Assembly: GCA_007693595.1 (NCBI GenBank)
Contig: REDI01000031.1
Span: 116,260-180,259, forward strand
Origin: Deltaproteobacteria bacterium
GTDB lineage: Bacteria > Myxococcota_A > UBA796 > GCA-2862545
Length of the DNA: 64,000 nucleotides
Direction: 5' to 3'
Position numbers and translations under genes: made by a program. The notes beneath the pieces were generated by a model. That model was not told the DNA's origin and searched no databases. It saw nothing but the letters and a program-made list of their open reading frames with translations. Each line of letters opens with the position of its first letter. Within the stretch, counting starts at the first letter, position 1. Positions 1-9,434 of the stretch are shown one piece after another.

Positions 1-879
1 GCGGCGAAGAAGCAGTCTGCGCCGTCGCTCCTCCACGCCGAGTATGGGGTGCTCCTCCGCACCGTCCGCGATCTCATGGATGAGCAGGTGAGCCGGGTCG
101 TGGTCGATGATCGCTCGGCCTTCGACGCCGTCCGGGGCTTCATGTCCGACTTCATGCCTCGGTTCAAGGATCGTGTTCAGCTCTATCGGGGCAAGGAGCC
201 CGTCTTTGACATCTACGGCGTCGAGACCCAGATCAACAAGTCCATGGGCCGCAAGGTCTGGCTGAAGAGTGGGGGCTACCTGATCATCGATCAGACCGAG
301 GCCTTGATGGCGATCGACGTCAACTCCGGGCGCTTCGTCGGCAAGTCCTCCCTTGAAGAGACGACCTTGCAGATCAACCTCGAAGCGGTCGAAGAGGTCG
401 TCTACCAGCTCAGGTTGCGGAACATCGGCGGGCTCATCATCATCGATCTCATCGACATGGATCGGGAGCACCACCGCGAGCAGGTCTACCGCACCCTCGA
501 AGAGGCGCTGCGCAAGGATCGGGCGCGTACCAACGTCTTGCGCATCAGCGATCTGGGCCTGGTCGAGATGACCCGCAAGCGGGTACAGGAAGGACTGGAC
601 CGCTATTTGACCGAGTCCTGCCCCACCTGCTCCGGTACGGGCGTGCTTCGATCGCGCACCACGCTGTGCTACGAGATCCTCCGCGAGCTCGCGCGCGAAG
701 CCACCCGCGCGGGATCGGCGACCGCGCTGTACGTCAACACCACCCCCGCCATCGCCGATATGCTCTACGGCGAGCACTACGACGAAGTCGTCGCCGTCGA
801 AGAGTCCCTCGGTCGCCGGGTGGTGGTGCGCACGCTCGGGCACTACCACCCGGAACAGTTCGAGGTCTACGCGAAGTAG
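1..879 (+). CDS. rng: Ribonuclease E/G family endoribonuclease (5' end outside window)
   Basis: The reading frame is open from base 1, so the N-terminal S1/RNase H-like part is missing. The visible 292 residues carry the DNase I-like catalytic core of RNase E/G. The two acidic metal-binding segments are visible as AIDVNSGRFVGK and IIIDLIDMD. The family's zinc-link CPxC appears as CPTCSGTG near the C-terminus. The protein stops soon after the small domain, with no long disordered degradosome tail, so it resembles RNase G more than full E. coli RNase E. The family cleaves single-stranded RNA in mRNA decay and rRNA/tRNA maturation. It is convergent with the next gene (16 bp gap). The rng versus rne choice is an inference. 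Confidence 0.9.
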   Translation, partial: AAKKQSAPSLLHAEYGVLLRTVRDLMDEQVSRVVVDDRSAFDAVRGFMSDFMPRFKDRVQLYRGKEPVFDIYGVETQINKSMGRKVWLKSGGYLIIDQTEALMAIDVNSGRFVGKSSLEETTLQINLEAVEEVVYQLRLRNIGGLIIIDLIDMDREHHREQVYRTLEEALRKDRARTNVLRISDLGLVEMTRKRVQEGLDRYLTESCPTCSGTGVLRSRTTLCYEILRELAREATRAGSATALYVNTTPAIADMLYGEHYDEVVAVEESLGRRVVVRTLGHYHPEQFEVYAK

Positions 880-895
880 CTCGGCGTCTGGGCGC

Positions 896-2431
896 TCAGT
901 CTTCGGGGCCGATCCACCGGACCTCCACCAGATCGGTCCGCCGATCCTCCCAGTTGTGGACCGTTCCTTCGCGGCGCTGGCGTCGGGCGAGCTCCAGATC
1001 GATCTCGTGTACCAGGACGGTCTCAAGGTTCGGCGGCGCCTCCATGGCGATCCCATCGAGGGGAAACTGGACGTCGGAGGGGGTGTAGAGCGCGCTGCCC
1101 GCGTAGTGCACATCGGCGTTGGCCACGTGAGGGAGCAGCCCCACGCACCCCGCGGTGACGATGAAGAGGTGGTTCTCGATGGCGCGGGCATGAGCGCAGG
1201 TGCTCACCCGCACATGCCCGTAGCGATCCGTGGTGTTGTACGGCACCAGGATGACTCTGGCGCCCCGCTCGGTCAGCAGGCGCGCGAGCTCAGGGAACTC
1301 GACATCGTAGCAGATCAGGACCCCGACCCGACCGCAGTCTAGATCGAAGGTCTTTAGGGTCTCACCACCCTTTACGCCCCACCAGCGCGCTTCGTCGGGG
1401 GTGATGTGCAGCTTGGGCTGGTGTTCGACCTTGCCGCTACGATGGCAGATCGGCGCGATGTTTCGCAGGGTCCCGTCGGGTTGCAGGATGAGGTGGCTGC
1501 CGCCGACGATGTTGACGGCGTACTTGACCGCCAAGGTCGAGAGCATGTCTTCGATCCTGGTGGCGAAGGAGGACAAGGCGCGTGCGCCTTCGGCGGGTCG
1601 TCGGATCCCGTCGATCAGCGAGAGCAAGGGGAGGCTGAAGAGCTCGGGAAAGAGCAAGATGTCGGCGCGACGATCGCTCGCCACCTCGACGCAGAACTCG
1701 ACGCGTGAGGCGAACTCTTGCCAGGAGTCGATCGCCCCCATCTGCCACTGGACAAAGCCGACGCGAAGGCGCTGGACTGCGCGACGTCGGCGACGACGCG
1801 AGCGGTCGGGGACGTGATCGAGGTTGGGCCAGACCAAGCTGGTGGCGTAGCCGGCGGAGTCCTCGTCGTCGGGGAGGTAGTCTTCGATGATCGCCTCGAG
1901 CACGAAGCCGTTGGAGACCTGAGCAGTCAAGACGGGGTCGAAGAGCCGTTTATCGAGGACCTTCTTGACGTATTCGGTGGCGCTCAGCTCGCCTTGGTAG
2001 CGCCCGTAGCCGGGGATGCGGCCCCCGATCGCGATCCGTGCCAGGTTGAGGCGCCGGCAGAGATCCTTGCGGGCCTCGTAGAGTCGCCGCGAGAGGCGCT
2101 TGCCGCGGTGGTCGGGGTGGACCTGGATCTCGATCCCGTACAAGGTGTCGCCTTCGGGGTCGTGGTTGGTGATCTTGCCGTCGTCCGAGAGCGTACGCCA
2201 GTCGTGCCACTCCTCGTAGTCGTCGGAGTCGACGATCAAGGCGCCGGCGCTCGCCACGATCTGCCCTTCGATCTCGATGCAGAGCTGGCCCTCGGGGAAG
2301 GTCCCGACCTGCGAGGTGAAGTCTTCGAGGCTCCAAGGGGGCATGTTTGGGAAGCAGGCCTTCTGGAGCGCGACGATCGCGTCGTGATCGTCCAGGGTGA
2401 GCTGGCGTAGCGTCAAATGCGGCGTCGCCAC
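896..2431 (-). CDS. GNAT N-acetyltransferase fused to a nitrilase-family carbon-nitrogen hydrolase
   Basis: This 511-aa protein has two domains. Residues about 1-200 look like a GNAT acetyltransferase; the acetyl-CoA loop region reads VHPDHRGKRLSRRLYEAR. Residues about 220-505 are a nitrilase superfamily domain with the Glu-Lys-Cys triad visible as LLFPELFS, QPKLHITP and LICYDVEFPE. The start is GTG, preceded by AGGAG at 5-nt spacing. The fused architecture is known in bacteria but its substrate is generally not established. The nitrilase half probably hydrolyses an amide and the GNAT half probably acetylates an amine, perhaps on related small molecules. It is divergent from recD2. Confidence 0.85.
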   Translation of the reverse strand: MATPHLTLRQLTLDDHDAIVALQKACFPNMPPWSLEDFTSQVGTFPEGQLCIEIEGQIVASAGALIVDSDDYEEWHDWRTLSDDGKITNHDPEGDTLYGIEIQVHPDHRGKRLSRRLYEARKDLCRRLNLARIAIGGRIPGYGRYQGELSATEYVKKVLDKRLFDPVLTAQVSNGFVLEAIIEDYLPDDEDSAGYATSLVWPNLDHVPDRSRRRRRRAVQRLRVGFVQWQMGAIDSWQEFASRVEFCVEVASDRRADILLFPELFSLPLLSLIDGIRRPAEGARALSSFATRIEDMLSTLAVKYAVNIVGGSHLILQPDGTLRNIAPICHRSGKVEHQPKLHITPDEARWWGVKGGETLKTFDLDCGRVGVLICYDVEFPELARLLTERGARVILVPYNTTDRYGHVRVSTCAHARAIENHLFIVTAGCVGLLPHVANADVHYAGSALYTPSDVQFPLDGIAMEAPPNLETVLVHEIDLELARRQRREGTVHNWEDRRTDLVEVRWIGPED

Positions 2432-2578
2432 GGGGACTCCTAGCAGGGCTGTTGGGAAGTGGGAACGTCGCTCTCCGGGAGTCTGGCTCCCGTCGCACGC
2501 AGCCTTGTGCTATCGAGCGGGCATGGCACCGCCCACCCCGCTGCTGTCCTTCTTCGGCGCATCCCCTGAGGAGGTCTG

Positions 2579-4786
2579 TTGAGCGAATCGTCTCCGACGT
2601 GGCTCGAAGGCCGGCTCGAGCGGGTCGTTTGGGCCTCGGATGATGGCGGCTACGCGGTCGTCAAGGTTCGAACAGAGGGCGGCACGGTGACGGCGGTGGG
2701 GGACATCGGGCTGCTCGCCGACGAGGCCGAGCCCGATGACTTCGTCGCGGTCGAGGGGCGCTGGGAGGAGCACGCGGTCCACGGCCGCCAGTTCCGCGCG
2801 ACGGGCTTTCTGCAGGGCCTCCCCCGCACCCTCGAGGGGCTCGCTCTCTACCTCTCCCAGGCGGGCATTCCGGGTGTGGGCAAGGCGATCGCGGGTCGGA
2901 TCGTGAAGGTGTTTGGGGTCTCCGCCCTCCATGTGCTCGCCGAGGAGCCCCAGCGACTCAGCGAGGTCCCTGGGCTCGGCCCGGCGCGAATCGAGGCGAT
3001 CACCGAACGCTGGGAGCGCGACGCTCAGGGATCCGCGCTGGCGGTCCGCTTGCGCGCCCTCGGACTCTCGCCCCGCATCGTTCGTCGGATTCGGGAGCGC
3101 TATGGGGAACGGTCCGCGGCGGTCGTCGCCCGGGAGCCCTACCGCCTCACCGAAGAGATCACTGGGGTCGGCTTTCATACCGCCGATGCTCTGGCTCGTC
3201 AGCAGGGCTTGCCCGAGGACGATCCGGCGCGGCTGCGCGCCGCGGCGCTGCACGCTCTCCGACGAGCCGAGAGCGAGGGCCACGCCTACCTCGACCGGGC
3301 GCGCTTGTCGCGGGCGGTGGAGGCGCTCGGGGTGCCGATCGATGGCCTCGACGCCGCGCTCGACGGGGTCGCGATGGATCGCCGGCTCATCATCGAGCCG
3401 ATGGGTCGAAGCGAAGACCCCTTCGTCCTGCCACCCGCGCACCCTCAGGACCGCCTCTGGCTGCCTTGGCTGCATCGTGCCGAGCTCGAGGTCGCGGAGG
3501 CGGTCTGCGTGCGTGCGGGTGCGGAGCGGCCGGATCCTGCCCTCGCCGTCGAGATCGCCGCAGCCGAGGCCTTCGAGCGGGTGAGCCTGGGCGAGGAGCA
3601 GCGCCGAGCGGTGGAGCTGGCCCTGAGCGGTGGCATGGTCATCCTCACCGGGGGTCCTGGCACGGGGAAGACGACCTTGCTCCGGGTGCTCCTTCGAGTC
3701 GCCAGGGAGCGAGGTCAGACCTGGACCCTCGCCTCTCCGACCGGGCGCGCCGCCCGACGTCTCGAAGAAGCGACCGGCCAGCCCGCCAGCACCGTCCACC
3801 GCCTGTTGGAGCTTCGTCCAGGTGAAGGGGGATTTCAGCGGGGGCCCGAGAACCCCCTCGAGCTGGAGGGGCTGGTGATCGACGAGGTGAGCATGGTGGA
3901 TCTACCGCTCATGGAGGCGCTCATGCGGGCGCTGCCCCCCGAACCCATCCCGATCGTCCTGGTGGGCGACGCCGATCAGCTCCCCTCGGTGGGCCCTGGA
4001 CAGATCCTCCATGACCTGATTTTTAGCGACGCGGTGCCGGTCGTGCGGCTCCACCGGGTCTATCGCCAGGGCGAGGGCTCGGGGATCCTCGAGGCTGCGG
4101 CCTCGATCCTCACGGGCCAGGTTCCCCGAAGCGGCGAGCGCGCACCGTGGGAGGACTGCTTCTTGCTTGAGCGTCAAGATCCCGACCGAGCGGTTGAGAC
4201 GCTGCTCACCGTCGTCTCGGAGCGCTTGCCCGCGCTCGGTTTCGAGGTGCCCGATCAGGTGCAGGTGCTCACCCCCGTCCGCCGCGGGGCGCTGGGCACC
4301 GAGGGCCTCAACCGGGTCCTACAGGCTCGCCTGAACCCCGACGGTCGCGAGATCTCTCGTGGCGGGCGCTCCTTCCGCGAGGGCGATCGGGTGATCTGTA
4401 CCCGCAATCGCTACGACGTCGAGGTCTTCAATGGAGATGTTGGCAAGGTCCTCGGTGCCGATCGGAGCGGGCTGAGGATCGACTTCGAGGGGCGACGCAT
4501 CGACTGGGCCTGGGAGGAGCTGTCGAGCTTGGAGCTCGCCTACGCGATCACCGTGCACAAGAGTCAAGGCAGCGAGTATCCCGCGGTGGTGCTCGCGCTG
4601 CACCCGAGCCACGGGATCATGCTCCGACGGACGTTGTTCTACACCGCCGTCACGAGGGCCCGCGACTTCTTGTGCGTGGTCGGTTCGAACCGCGCATGGC
4701 GCCGGGCGGTCGACCAAGCCCGTGGCGAAGAGCGCCTCACGCAGCTCGCGGCGCGGATTGCGGAGCGACGAGAGGGAGCCCGGTAG
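2579..4786 (+). CDS. recD2: RecD2-type SF1B DNA helicase
   Basis: This 735-aa 5'-3' DNA helicase is of the RecD2 class, which acts without RecBC. The N-terminal ~90 residues resemble an OB-like domain, followed by helix-hairpin-helix segments (GIPGVGKAIAGRI, VPGLGPARIEAI). The helicase core has Walker A GGPGTGKTTLL, Walker B region IDEVSMVDLPLM, motif III VGDADQLPSVGPG, and C-terminal motifs ITVHKSQGSEYP and YTAVTRAR. Length matches the family. The start is TTG with a strong GAGGAGG upstream. It is likely involved in repair or replication-fork processing. It is convergent with the thioesterase gene. Confidence 0.93.
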   Translation: MSESSPTWLEGRLERVVWASDDGGYAVVKVRTEGGTVTAVGDIGLLADEAEPDDFVAVEGRWEEHAVHGRQFRATGFLQGLPRTLEGLALYLSQAGIPGVGKAIAGRIVKVFGVSALHVLAEEPQRLSEVPGLGPARIEAITERWERDAQGSALAVRLRALGLSPRIVRRIRERYGERSAAVVAREPYRLTEEITGVGFHTADALARQQGLPEDDPARLRAAALHALRRAESEGHAYLDRARLSRAVEALGVPIDGLDAALDGVAMDRRLIIEPMGRSEDPFVLPPAHPQDRLWLPWLHRAELEVAEAVCVRAGAERPDPALAVEIAAAEAFERVSLGEEQRRAVELALSGGMVILTGGPGTGKTTLLRVLLRVARERGQTWTLASPTGRAARRLEEATGQPASTVHRLLELRPGEGGFQRGPENPLELEGLVIDEVSMVDLPLMEALMRALPPEPIPIVLVGDADQLPSVGPGQILHDLIFSDAVPVVRLHRVYRQGEGSGILEAAASILTGQVPRSGERAPWEDCFLLERQDPDRAVETLLTVVSERLPALGFEVPDQVQVLTPVRRGALGTEGLNRVLQARLNPDGREISRGGRSFREGDRVICTRNRYDVEVFNGDVGKVLGADRSGLRIDFEGRRIDWAWEELSSLELAYAITVHKSQGSEYPAVVLALHPSHGIMLRRTLFYTAVTRARDFLCVVGSNRAWRRAVDQARGEERLTQLAARIAERREGAR

Positions 4787-4822
4787 ACGTTCCTTGGCTG
4801 TTGCAAGGAGGACCGGGCGGGC

Positions 4823-5263
4823 TCAGGGACTCGAGCGGAACGTGTAGACCGCGACGATCTCAGCGACCTGCTTGCCCTTGGCGTCGTAGATCGCCACGAT
4901 GACGTCCGCTTCGGTGCGCCCGGTCTCTTTGAGGCCGCGCTGCACATCGTCGACGAAGGCGTCGTCGAGGGCGGCGCTGGCGATGATGTCGGTGGTCGCT
5001 CGATGGAGATACTTGATCCCCGTGGCCTTCTGCAGCGAGGTGATGCTCGCGAGCACCGGATGGGTGCCGACGGCGACGCCCGCCGCGGCCTCGCCTGCGG
5101 CAAAGACTGCGCTCGTGTGCATACCCCCTGCATGATCCTTCAGCGGGTCCGAGAGGGGAAGCTTGAGCGAGACTCGGCCGGGCCGTGCCTGCTCCACCGT
5201 GATACCCAGAGTCTCCAAGTAGGGGACCGATCGAAGGGCGTTGATGAGCGCTTGAACCGACAT
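4823..5263 (-). CDS. Hotdog-fold PaaI-like thioesterase / DUF4442 family protein
   Basis: A 146-aa protein with a hotdog-type pattern: DHAGGMHTSAVFAAGEAAAG resembles the HxGG/HTGAVF helix region of acyl-CoA thioesterases and DUF4442 proteins. The ATG at 5263 was chosen because GGAGG lies 7 nt upstream; the frame extends further upstream to 5320 but without a better ribosome site. It probably hydrolyses an acyl-thioester, with unknown acyl group. It is divergent from rlmN with about 70 bp between starts, so the two may share a promoter region. Confidence 0.7.
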   Translation of the reverse strand: MSVQALINALRSVPYLETLGITVEQARPGRVSLKLPLSDPLKDHAGGMHTSAVFAAGEAAAGVAVGTHPVLASITSLQKATGIKYLHRATTDIIASAALDDAFVDDVQRGLKETGRTEADVIVAIYDAKGKQVAEIVAVYTFRSSP

Positions 5264-5331
5264 CCGTCCGCCTCCATCGCGAGCCTTGCCGCACCCTAGC
5301 ACCTGCGCGCCAACCCGCACTGAGCTCTGTC

Positions 5332-6501
5332 ATGAAGTTACCTTCTTCCAAGCCTATTGCTCCTTCGCGCGCACATCGGCTCCGGTGCGATGCGCAGGGC
5401 CGAGTCGACCTCAAGTGTCTGACGCTGACCGAGCTCGAGGCGTGGGTCATGCAGGAGCTCGGTGGGGATCCCGCCCTGGCGCAGCGCATCTATCAGGGGC
5501 TCTGGCAGGGGGGCGCCCGCACCGTCGACGAGCTGCCCGATGTGGGCGCTGCCTGGCGATCGGCCCTGCGCAACGCGGCGTTCGTGTCCATGCTCGAGCC
5601 CGATCTGGTGCTCGCGAGCGACGATGGAACGCGAAAGTACCTCTGGCGCCTCGAAGATGGACACCGCATCGAGAGCGTGCTCATCCCCGATGGCGATCGG
5701 CTCACCCTCTGCATGTCCTCCCAGGTGGGCTGCGCCATGGCCTGCACCTTCTGCCTCACCGGCGATCTGGGGCTCAAGCGGCAGCTCAAGGCGAGCGAGA
5801 TCGCCAACCAGCCGCTTCAGGTCGGCCTGCAGCTCGCTCGTGAGGACGGACGGCGCATCACCAACCTCGTGCTCATGGGCATGGGCGAGCCCCTGCACAA
5901 CCTGCCGAACCTCATCCCAGCGCTCACCAACTGCCTGCACGATCTCGGGATGAACTTCAGCCATCGTCGAGTCACGGTGTCGACGGTGGGGCTGGTCCAT
6001 AAGATGGTGGAGCTCGCCGAGGCGCTCCCCGTCAACCTGGCGGTCAGCGTCAACGCGACCACCGAGGCGCAGCGGCGCCAGATCATGCCCATCACCCGCA
6101 AGCACAGCCTCGCGAAGCTCATCGAGGCGATGGAGCGTTTCCCGCTGCCCAACAACAAGCGCATCACGATCGAGTATGTCATGATCGCGGGATTCAACGA
6201 TTCGCTCGATGATGCCGCACGTCTCTTCGAGCTGCTTGAGCGCGTGCGGGCCAAGGTCAACCTCATCCCCTACAATGAGAACCCCGACCGCGACCTGCGG
6301 ACCCCTCCCCACGACCGAGTCAAGGCCTTCCAACACTACCTCGTGAGCCGTGGCCTCTCGTGCTCCATCCGTACCACCCGAGGCACCGACATCTCCGCCG
6401 CCTGCGGTCAGCTCGGAAAGGCTCGACAGCAGGCCACCGAGCATGGCTGGCTCTCCGACGCGCGCCGCGTCGCAGGGTTCGCCCCCTTCCCAACCTCCTG
6501 A
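5332..6501 (+). CDS. rlmN: RlmN, 23S rRNA A2503 / tRNA A37 C2-methyltransferase
   Basis: A 389-aa radical-SAM methyltransferase. The CxxxCxxC iron-sulfur motif is in QVGCAMACTFCLTG. The family's GEPLHN motif is present, and the methyl-carrier cysteine region near the C-terminus reads CSIRTTRGTDISAACGQL. It methylates C2 of adenine in 23S rRNA and certain tRNAs through a methyl-Cys intermediate, supporting translational fidelity. The start is ATG; the N-terminal ~25 residues are poorly conserved in composition, so a slightly later start cannot be excluded. Followed 28 bp later by the phosphorylase gene. Confidence 0.95.
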   Translation: MKLPSSKPIAPSRAHRLRCDAQGRVDLKCLTLTELEAWVMQELGGDPALAQRIYQGLWQGGARTVDELPDVGAAWRSALRNAAFVSMLEPDLVLASDDGTRKYLWRLEDGHRIESVLIPDGDRLTLCMSSQVGCAMACTFCLTGDLGLKRQLKASEIANQPLQVGLQLAREDGRRITNLVLMGMGEPLHNLPNLIPALTNCLHDLGMNFSHRRVTVSTVGLVHKMVELAEALPVNLAVSVNATTEAQRRQIMPITRKHSLAKLIEAMERFPLPNNKRITIEYVMIAGFNDSLDDAARLFELLERVRAKVNLIPYNENPDRDLRTPPHDRVKAFQHYLVSRGLSCSIRTTRGTDISAACGQLGKARQQATEHGWLSDARRVAGFAPFPTS

Positions 6502-6529
6502 ACCCTTCTCTACGCCTTATGGAGTTCAC

Positions 6530-7390
6530 ATGCCACGTATAGGCATCCTCGGAGGCAGCGGCCTCTACGACATGCCCGGCCTCAAGGACCGTCGCGAAGA
6601 GCGCGTCGACACCCCCTTCGGCTCCCCTTCCGACGCGATCTTGCTCGGCGATCTCGACGGAGAGACCCTCGCCTTCTTGCCTCGGCACGGGCGCGGCCAT
6701 CGCTTCAACCCCTCCGAAGTCAACTATCGAGCCAATGTCTGGGCGCTCCGCAAGCTCGGTGTCGAGTGGATCATCAGCGTGAGCGCGGTGGGTAGCCTGC
6801 GCGAAGAGGTGGTTCCGGGGCACGTCGTCGTCATCGACCAGTTCATCGATCGCACCAAGGGTCGGCACGCCACCTTCTTCGAGGGCGGCGTTGTGGGGCA
6901 CATCGCCTTCGCCGACCCGGTCTGCTCCACCCTGCGCGGCTTCCTCCTCCAGGCTGCGAACGAGGCAGGCGCGACGGTGCACGATGGCGGTACATATGTT
7001 TGCATGGAGGGGCCGGCCTTCTCGACCCGCGCGGAGTCTCATCTATACCGTTCTTGGGGGGGCAAGGTCATCGGCATGACCAACCTGCCCGAGGCTAAGC
7101 TGGCGCGCGAGGCGGGGATCTCCTACGCGACCCTGGCCATGGCGACCGACTACGACTGCTGGCACGAGGCCCACGACGCCGTCACGGTCGATCAGGTTGT
7201 CGCGACCCTCAAAAAGAACGTCGCCCTCGCTCAGCGCGCCGTGGCCCACGCCGTGCCGCTCATCCTCTCTCACGCAGGCCCATGCCCCGCCTCCCGGGCC
7301 GCCGAGGGTGCGATCATGACCGATCCCTCCAAGATCCCTACCGATCGTCGCGAGGCCCTGGCGGTGATCGCCGGCCAGTTCTTGGGCTAG
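6530..7390 (+). CDS. mtnP: S-methyl-5'-thioadenosine phosphorylase (PNP/MTAP family)
   Basis: A 286-aa protein with family-2 purine phosphorylase signatures: GILGGSGLYDM at the N-terminus (phosphate loop), LPRHGRGHRFNPSEVNYRAN, and the substrate region CMEGPAFSTRAES followed by GMTNLPEAKLAREAG. It phosphorolyses methylthioadenosine (or a purine nucleoside) to adenine and a sugar phosphate, a step in methionine salvage. The ATG at 6530 was chosen because GGAG lies 6 nt upstream and the conserved N-terminus starts there. The frame is open upstream into rlmN but that part is low-complexity. The choice between methylthioadenosine and inosine/guanosine substrate is less certain than the family. 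Confidence 0.9.
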   Translation: MPRIGILGGSGLYDMPGLKDRREERVDTPFGSPSDAILLGDLDGETLAFLPRHGRGHRFNPSEVNYRANVWALRKLGVEWIISVSAVGSLREEVVPGHVVVIDQFIDRTKGRHATFFEGGVVGHIAFADPVCSTLRGFLLQAANEAGATVHDGGTYVCMEGPAFSTRAESHLYRSWGGKVIGMTNLPEAKLAREAGISYATLAMATDYDCWHEAHDAVTVDQVVATLKKNVALAQRAVAHAVPLILSHAGPCPASRAAEGAIMTDPSKIPTDRREALAVIAGQFLG

Positions 7391-7392
7391 CC

Positions 7393-8058
7393 GTGGTCGC
7401 CCATCGCTCCAAGCACCCCGGTCCCGAGCAGCTTCGTCGGCTCCGAGGCCTTCGTCAGGCGGCTCAGCTATCGCTCGACGCGGTGGCGGAGCGGACGGGT
7501 CTCCCCGTCGCGCATGTCGAGGCCCTGGAGCAGGGGAAGATCGACGAGCTGCCGTCGGGCCCCTATGTGCTGGCCTACTACCGGCTGGTTCTCGGCGCGG
7601 TGGGTGGCGAGGAGCTGCTGCAGGAGCTCGAGGATCCCCCGCCGGTCGAGGCTAACGGCCTGCCGCTCTGGATGATCCGCGGGGTCGCGATCGCGGCGGT
7701 GCTCTTGCTCGCGACCCTCACGGTCGTGCAGGTCCGACAGCTCGGGCTCGACGATGTCGCTGTGCTCACGGAGGCGCTCTCGGGTCGCTCGGCGGCGACG
7801 GGGCCTGATCTGCTCGTGGTGATCACGCCCCGAAAGGAGTCTCGGTTCAGGGTTTGGAGCGATGGCGAGTCGGCCTTTGAAGGGGTGCTGGCTCCTGGCG
7901 TAGCGAAGGCTTTCTCGGCGAGCGACAGGCTCGAGATCGAGCTTGCGGGAGCCGAGGTGGCTCATATCGAATACAACGGCGACCCCGTGGTGCCTCAAGG
8001 GCGGCAGGGGGTGCCGCGTCGGCTGATCTTCATCGACGATCTCTCTCCTGGGGACTGA
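7393..8058 (+). CDS. RodZ-like helix-turn-helix protein with one membrane helix
   Basis: A 221-aa protein. Residues about 10-70 form an Xre/RodZ-type helix-turn-helix (LRGLRQAAQLSLDAVAERTG). It is followed by one hydrophobic segment (IRGVAIAAVLLLATLTVV, about residues 95-113) and a C-terminal domain resembling the DUF4115 domain of RodZ-like proteins (FRVWSDGESAFEGVLAPG). RodZ links the MreB cytoskeleton to cell-wall growth; whether this protein does so is inferred from architecture only. The start is GTG, 2 nt after the previous stop. Its stop overlaps the mgtE start (TGATG), suggesting coupling. Confidence 0.7.
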   Translation: MVAHRSKHPGPEQLRRLRGLRQAAQLSLDAVAERTGLPVAHVEALEQGKIDELPSGPYVLAYYRLVLGAVGGEELLQELEDPPPVEANGLPLWMIRGVAIAAVLLLATLTVVQVRQLGLDDVAVLTEALSGRSAATGPDLLVVITPRKESRFRVWSDGESAFEGVLAPGVAKAFSASDRLEIELAGAEVAHIEYNGDPVVPQGRQGVPRRLIFIDDLSPGD

Positions 8059-9413
8059 TGGCGAACTCCCTCCACACCCGCACCGAGACCGTGCTCCGGC
8101 GACTCGTCCGCCGGGACGCGACCTCTCAGGTGCGCAAGGTGCTCGCCAAGAGCCGCCCGGAGGACGTCGCGGCGGCGCTGGAGCACATGACGCGGTCGGA
8201 GCGCCAACGGCTCTTCCCGATGCTCGGGGATCGTGAGACCGCCGCCGAAGTCATGGTCAACCTCTCCGAAGGCGCCCTGAGGGACGTGCTCGCCTCGGTT
8301 GGCTCCGGGCTTATCGTGGAGCTCCTCGAGCGCATGGAGCCCGACGACGCGACCGATGTCATCGAGGCGTTGCCCGAAGAGCTTCGCGCGGCGGTCCTCA
8401 GCGACCTTCGTGGCGAAGATACCGAAGAGCTCAGCGTCCTGATGTCCTGGCCCAGCGACACGGCGGGCGGGATCATGTCGACCAGCTTCTTCTCGATGCC
8501 CGAGGCATCGACGTGCGGGCAGGCCATCGAGCAGATCCAGAGCAAGGGCGAAGACTTCGACAGCCTGTTCTACGTCTACGTGCTCGACGGGCAGGGGCGC
8601 CTGGTCGGGGTCGTCAGCCTGCGCCAGCTCCTCACCAATCCCCCGAATACACCCCTCGTCAGCGTGATGACCCGTGAAGTCATCACGGTGGGGCCCAAGC
8701 AGGACCAAGAGGAGGTCGCCCGCTACGTGGCGCGCTACGACCTGCTCGCTATCCCCGTCGTCGATGAGCACCAGCGCCAGCTCGGCATCGTCACCGTCGA
8801 TGACGTCGTCGACGTCATCCGCGAGGAGGCGGTCGAAGACATGATGCTTCTCGTGGGGATTAACGACGATGCAGCCCATGGCAAGGGCATCTTCGCGCTG
8901 GTGAAAGACCGGGCGGGCTGGCTCCTGGCGACCATCGGTGGAGGGGTCCTCTCGTCGGAGCTGATCGGATCGTTCGAACAGACCTTGATGGCGGTGGCGG
9001 TCCTGGCGGGTTTCATCCCGGTCATCATGGGGATGGGCGGCAATGTGGGCTTGCAGTCGGCCACGATCACGGTGCGAGGGATCGCGACGGGCCACGTTCA
9101 ACTCGGGGGTGCGCTGGCCTACATCTGGCGCGAGACCAGGGTCGGCGTGGTCATGGGTCTGCTCTTTGCGGTCGTCCTTGGCGGCTATGGCTTGGTCCGC
9201 TACCTCGACCAGCCGCTCATCGGCGTGAGCGTCGGGATCTCGGTCTGTCTGGCGATCATCGTCGCGAGTCTTTTTGGAACCACTGTTCCGGTCGTGCTGT
9301 CGCTCATCGGGGTCGATCCTGCGCTCGCCACCGGGCCCTTCGTGACCACGGCCTCGGACATTACGGGCATCATCATCTACTTGGGCGTCGCGACGGTGCT
9401 GCTGCAGATCTGA
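8058..9413 (+). CDS. mgtE: MgtE-type magnesium transporter
   Basis: A 451-aa protein in MgtE order: an N-terminal alpha-helical superhelix (DVAAALEHMTRSERQRLF; LLERMEPDDATDVIEALP), two CBS domains (around residues 140-260, with SVMTREVITVGP), then about five membrane helices. The pore region contains GMGGNVGLQSATITVRG, and VTTASDITGIIIY lies near the end. MgtE channels import Mg2+ and are gated by Mg2+ bound at the N and CBS domains. The start overlaps the upstream stop by one base. Confidence 0.95.
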   Translation: MANSLHTRTETVLRRLVRRDATSQVRKVLAKSRPEDVAAALEHMTRSERQRLFPMLGDRETAAEVMVNLSEGALRDVLASVGSGLIVELLERMEPDDATDVIEALPEELRAAVLSDLRGEDTEELSVLMSWPSDTAGGIMSTSFFSMPEASTCGQAIEQIQSKGEDFDSLFYVYVLDGQGRLVGVVSLRQLLTNPPNTPLVSVMTREVITVGPKQDQEEVARYVARYDLLAIPVVDEHQRQLGIVTVDDVVDVIREEAVEDMMLLVGINDDAAHGKGIFALVKDRAGWLLATIGGGVLSSELIGSFEQTLMAVAVLAGFIPVIMGMGGNVGLQSATITVRGIATGHVQLGGALAYIWRETRVGVVMGLLFAVVLGGYGLVRYLDQPLIGVSVGISVCLAIIVASLFGTTVPVVLSLIGVDPALATGPFVTTASDITGIIIYLGVATVLLQI

Positions 9414-9434
9414 GCGATGCCAGTCATGAACGGG

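Noticed and set aside
2510..3799. A 429-codon minus-strand open frame opposite recD2.
   Set aside because: It overlaps the conserved helicase motifs; composition is that of an antisense frame.
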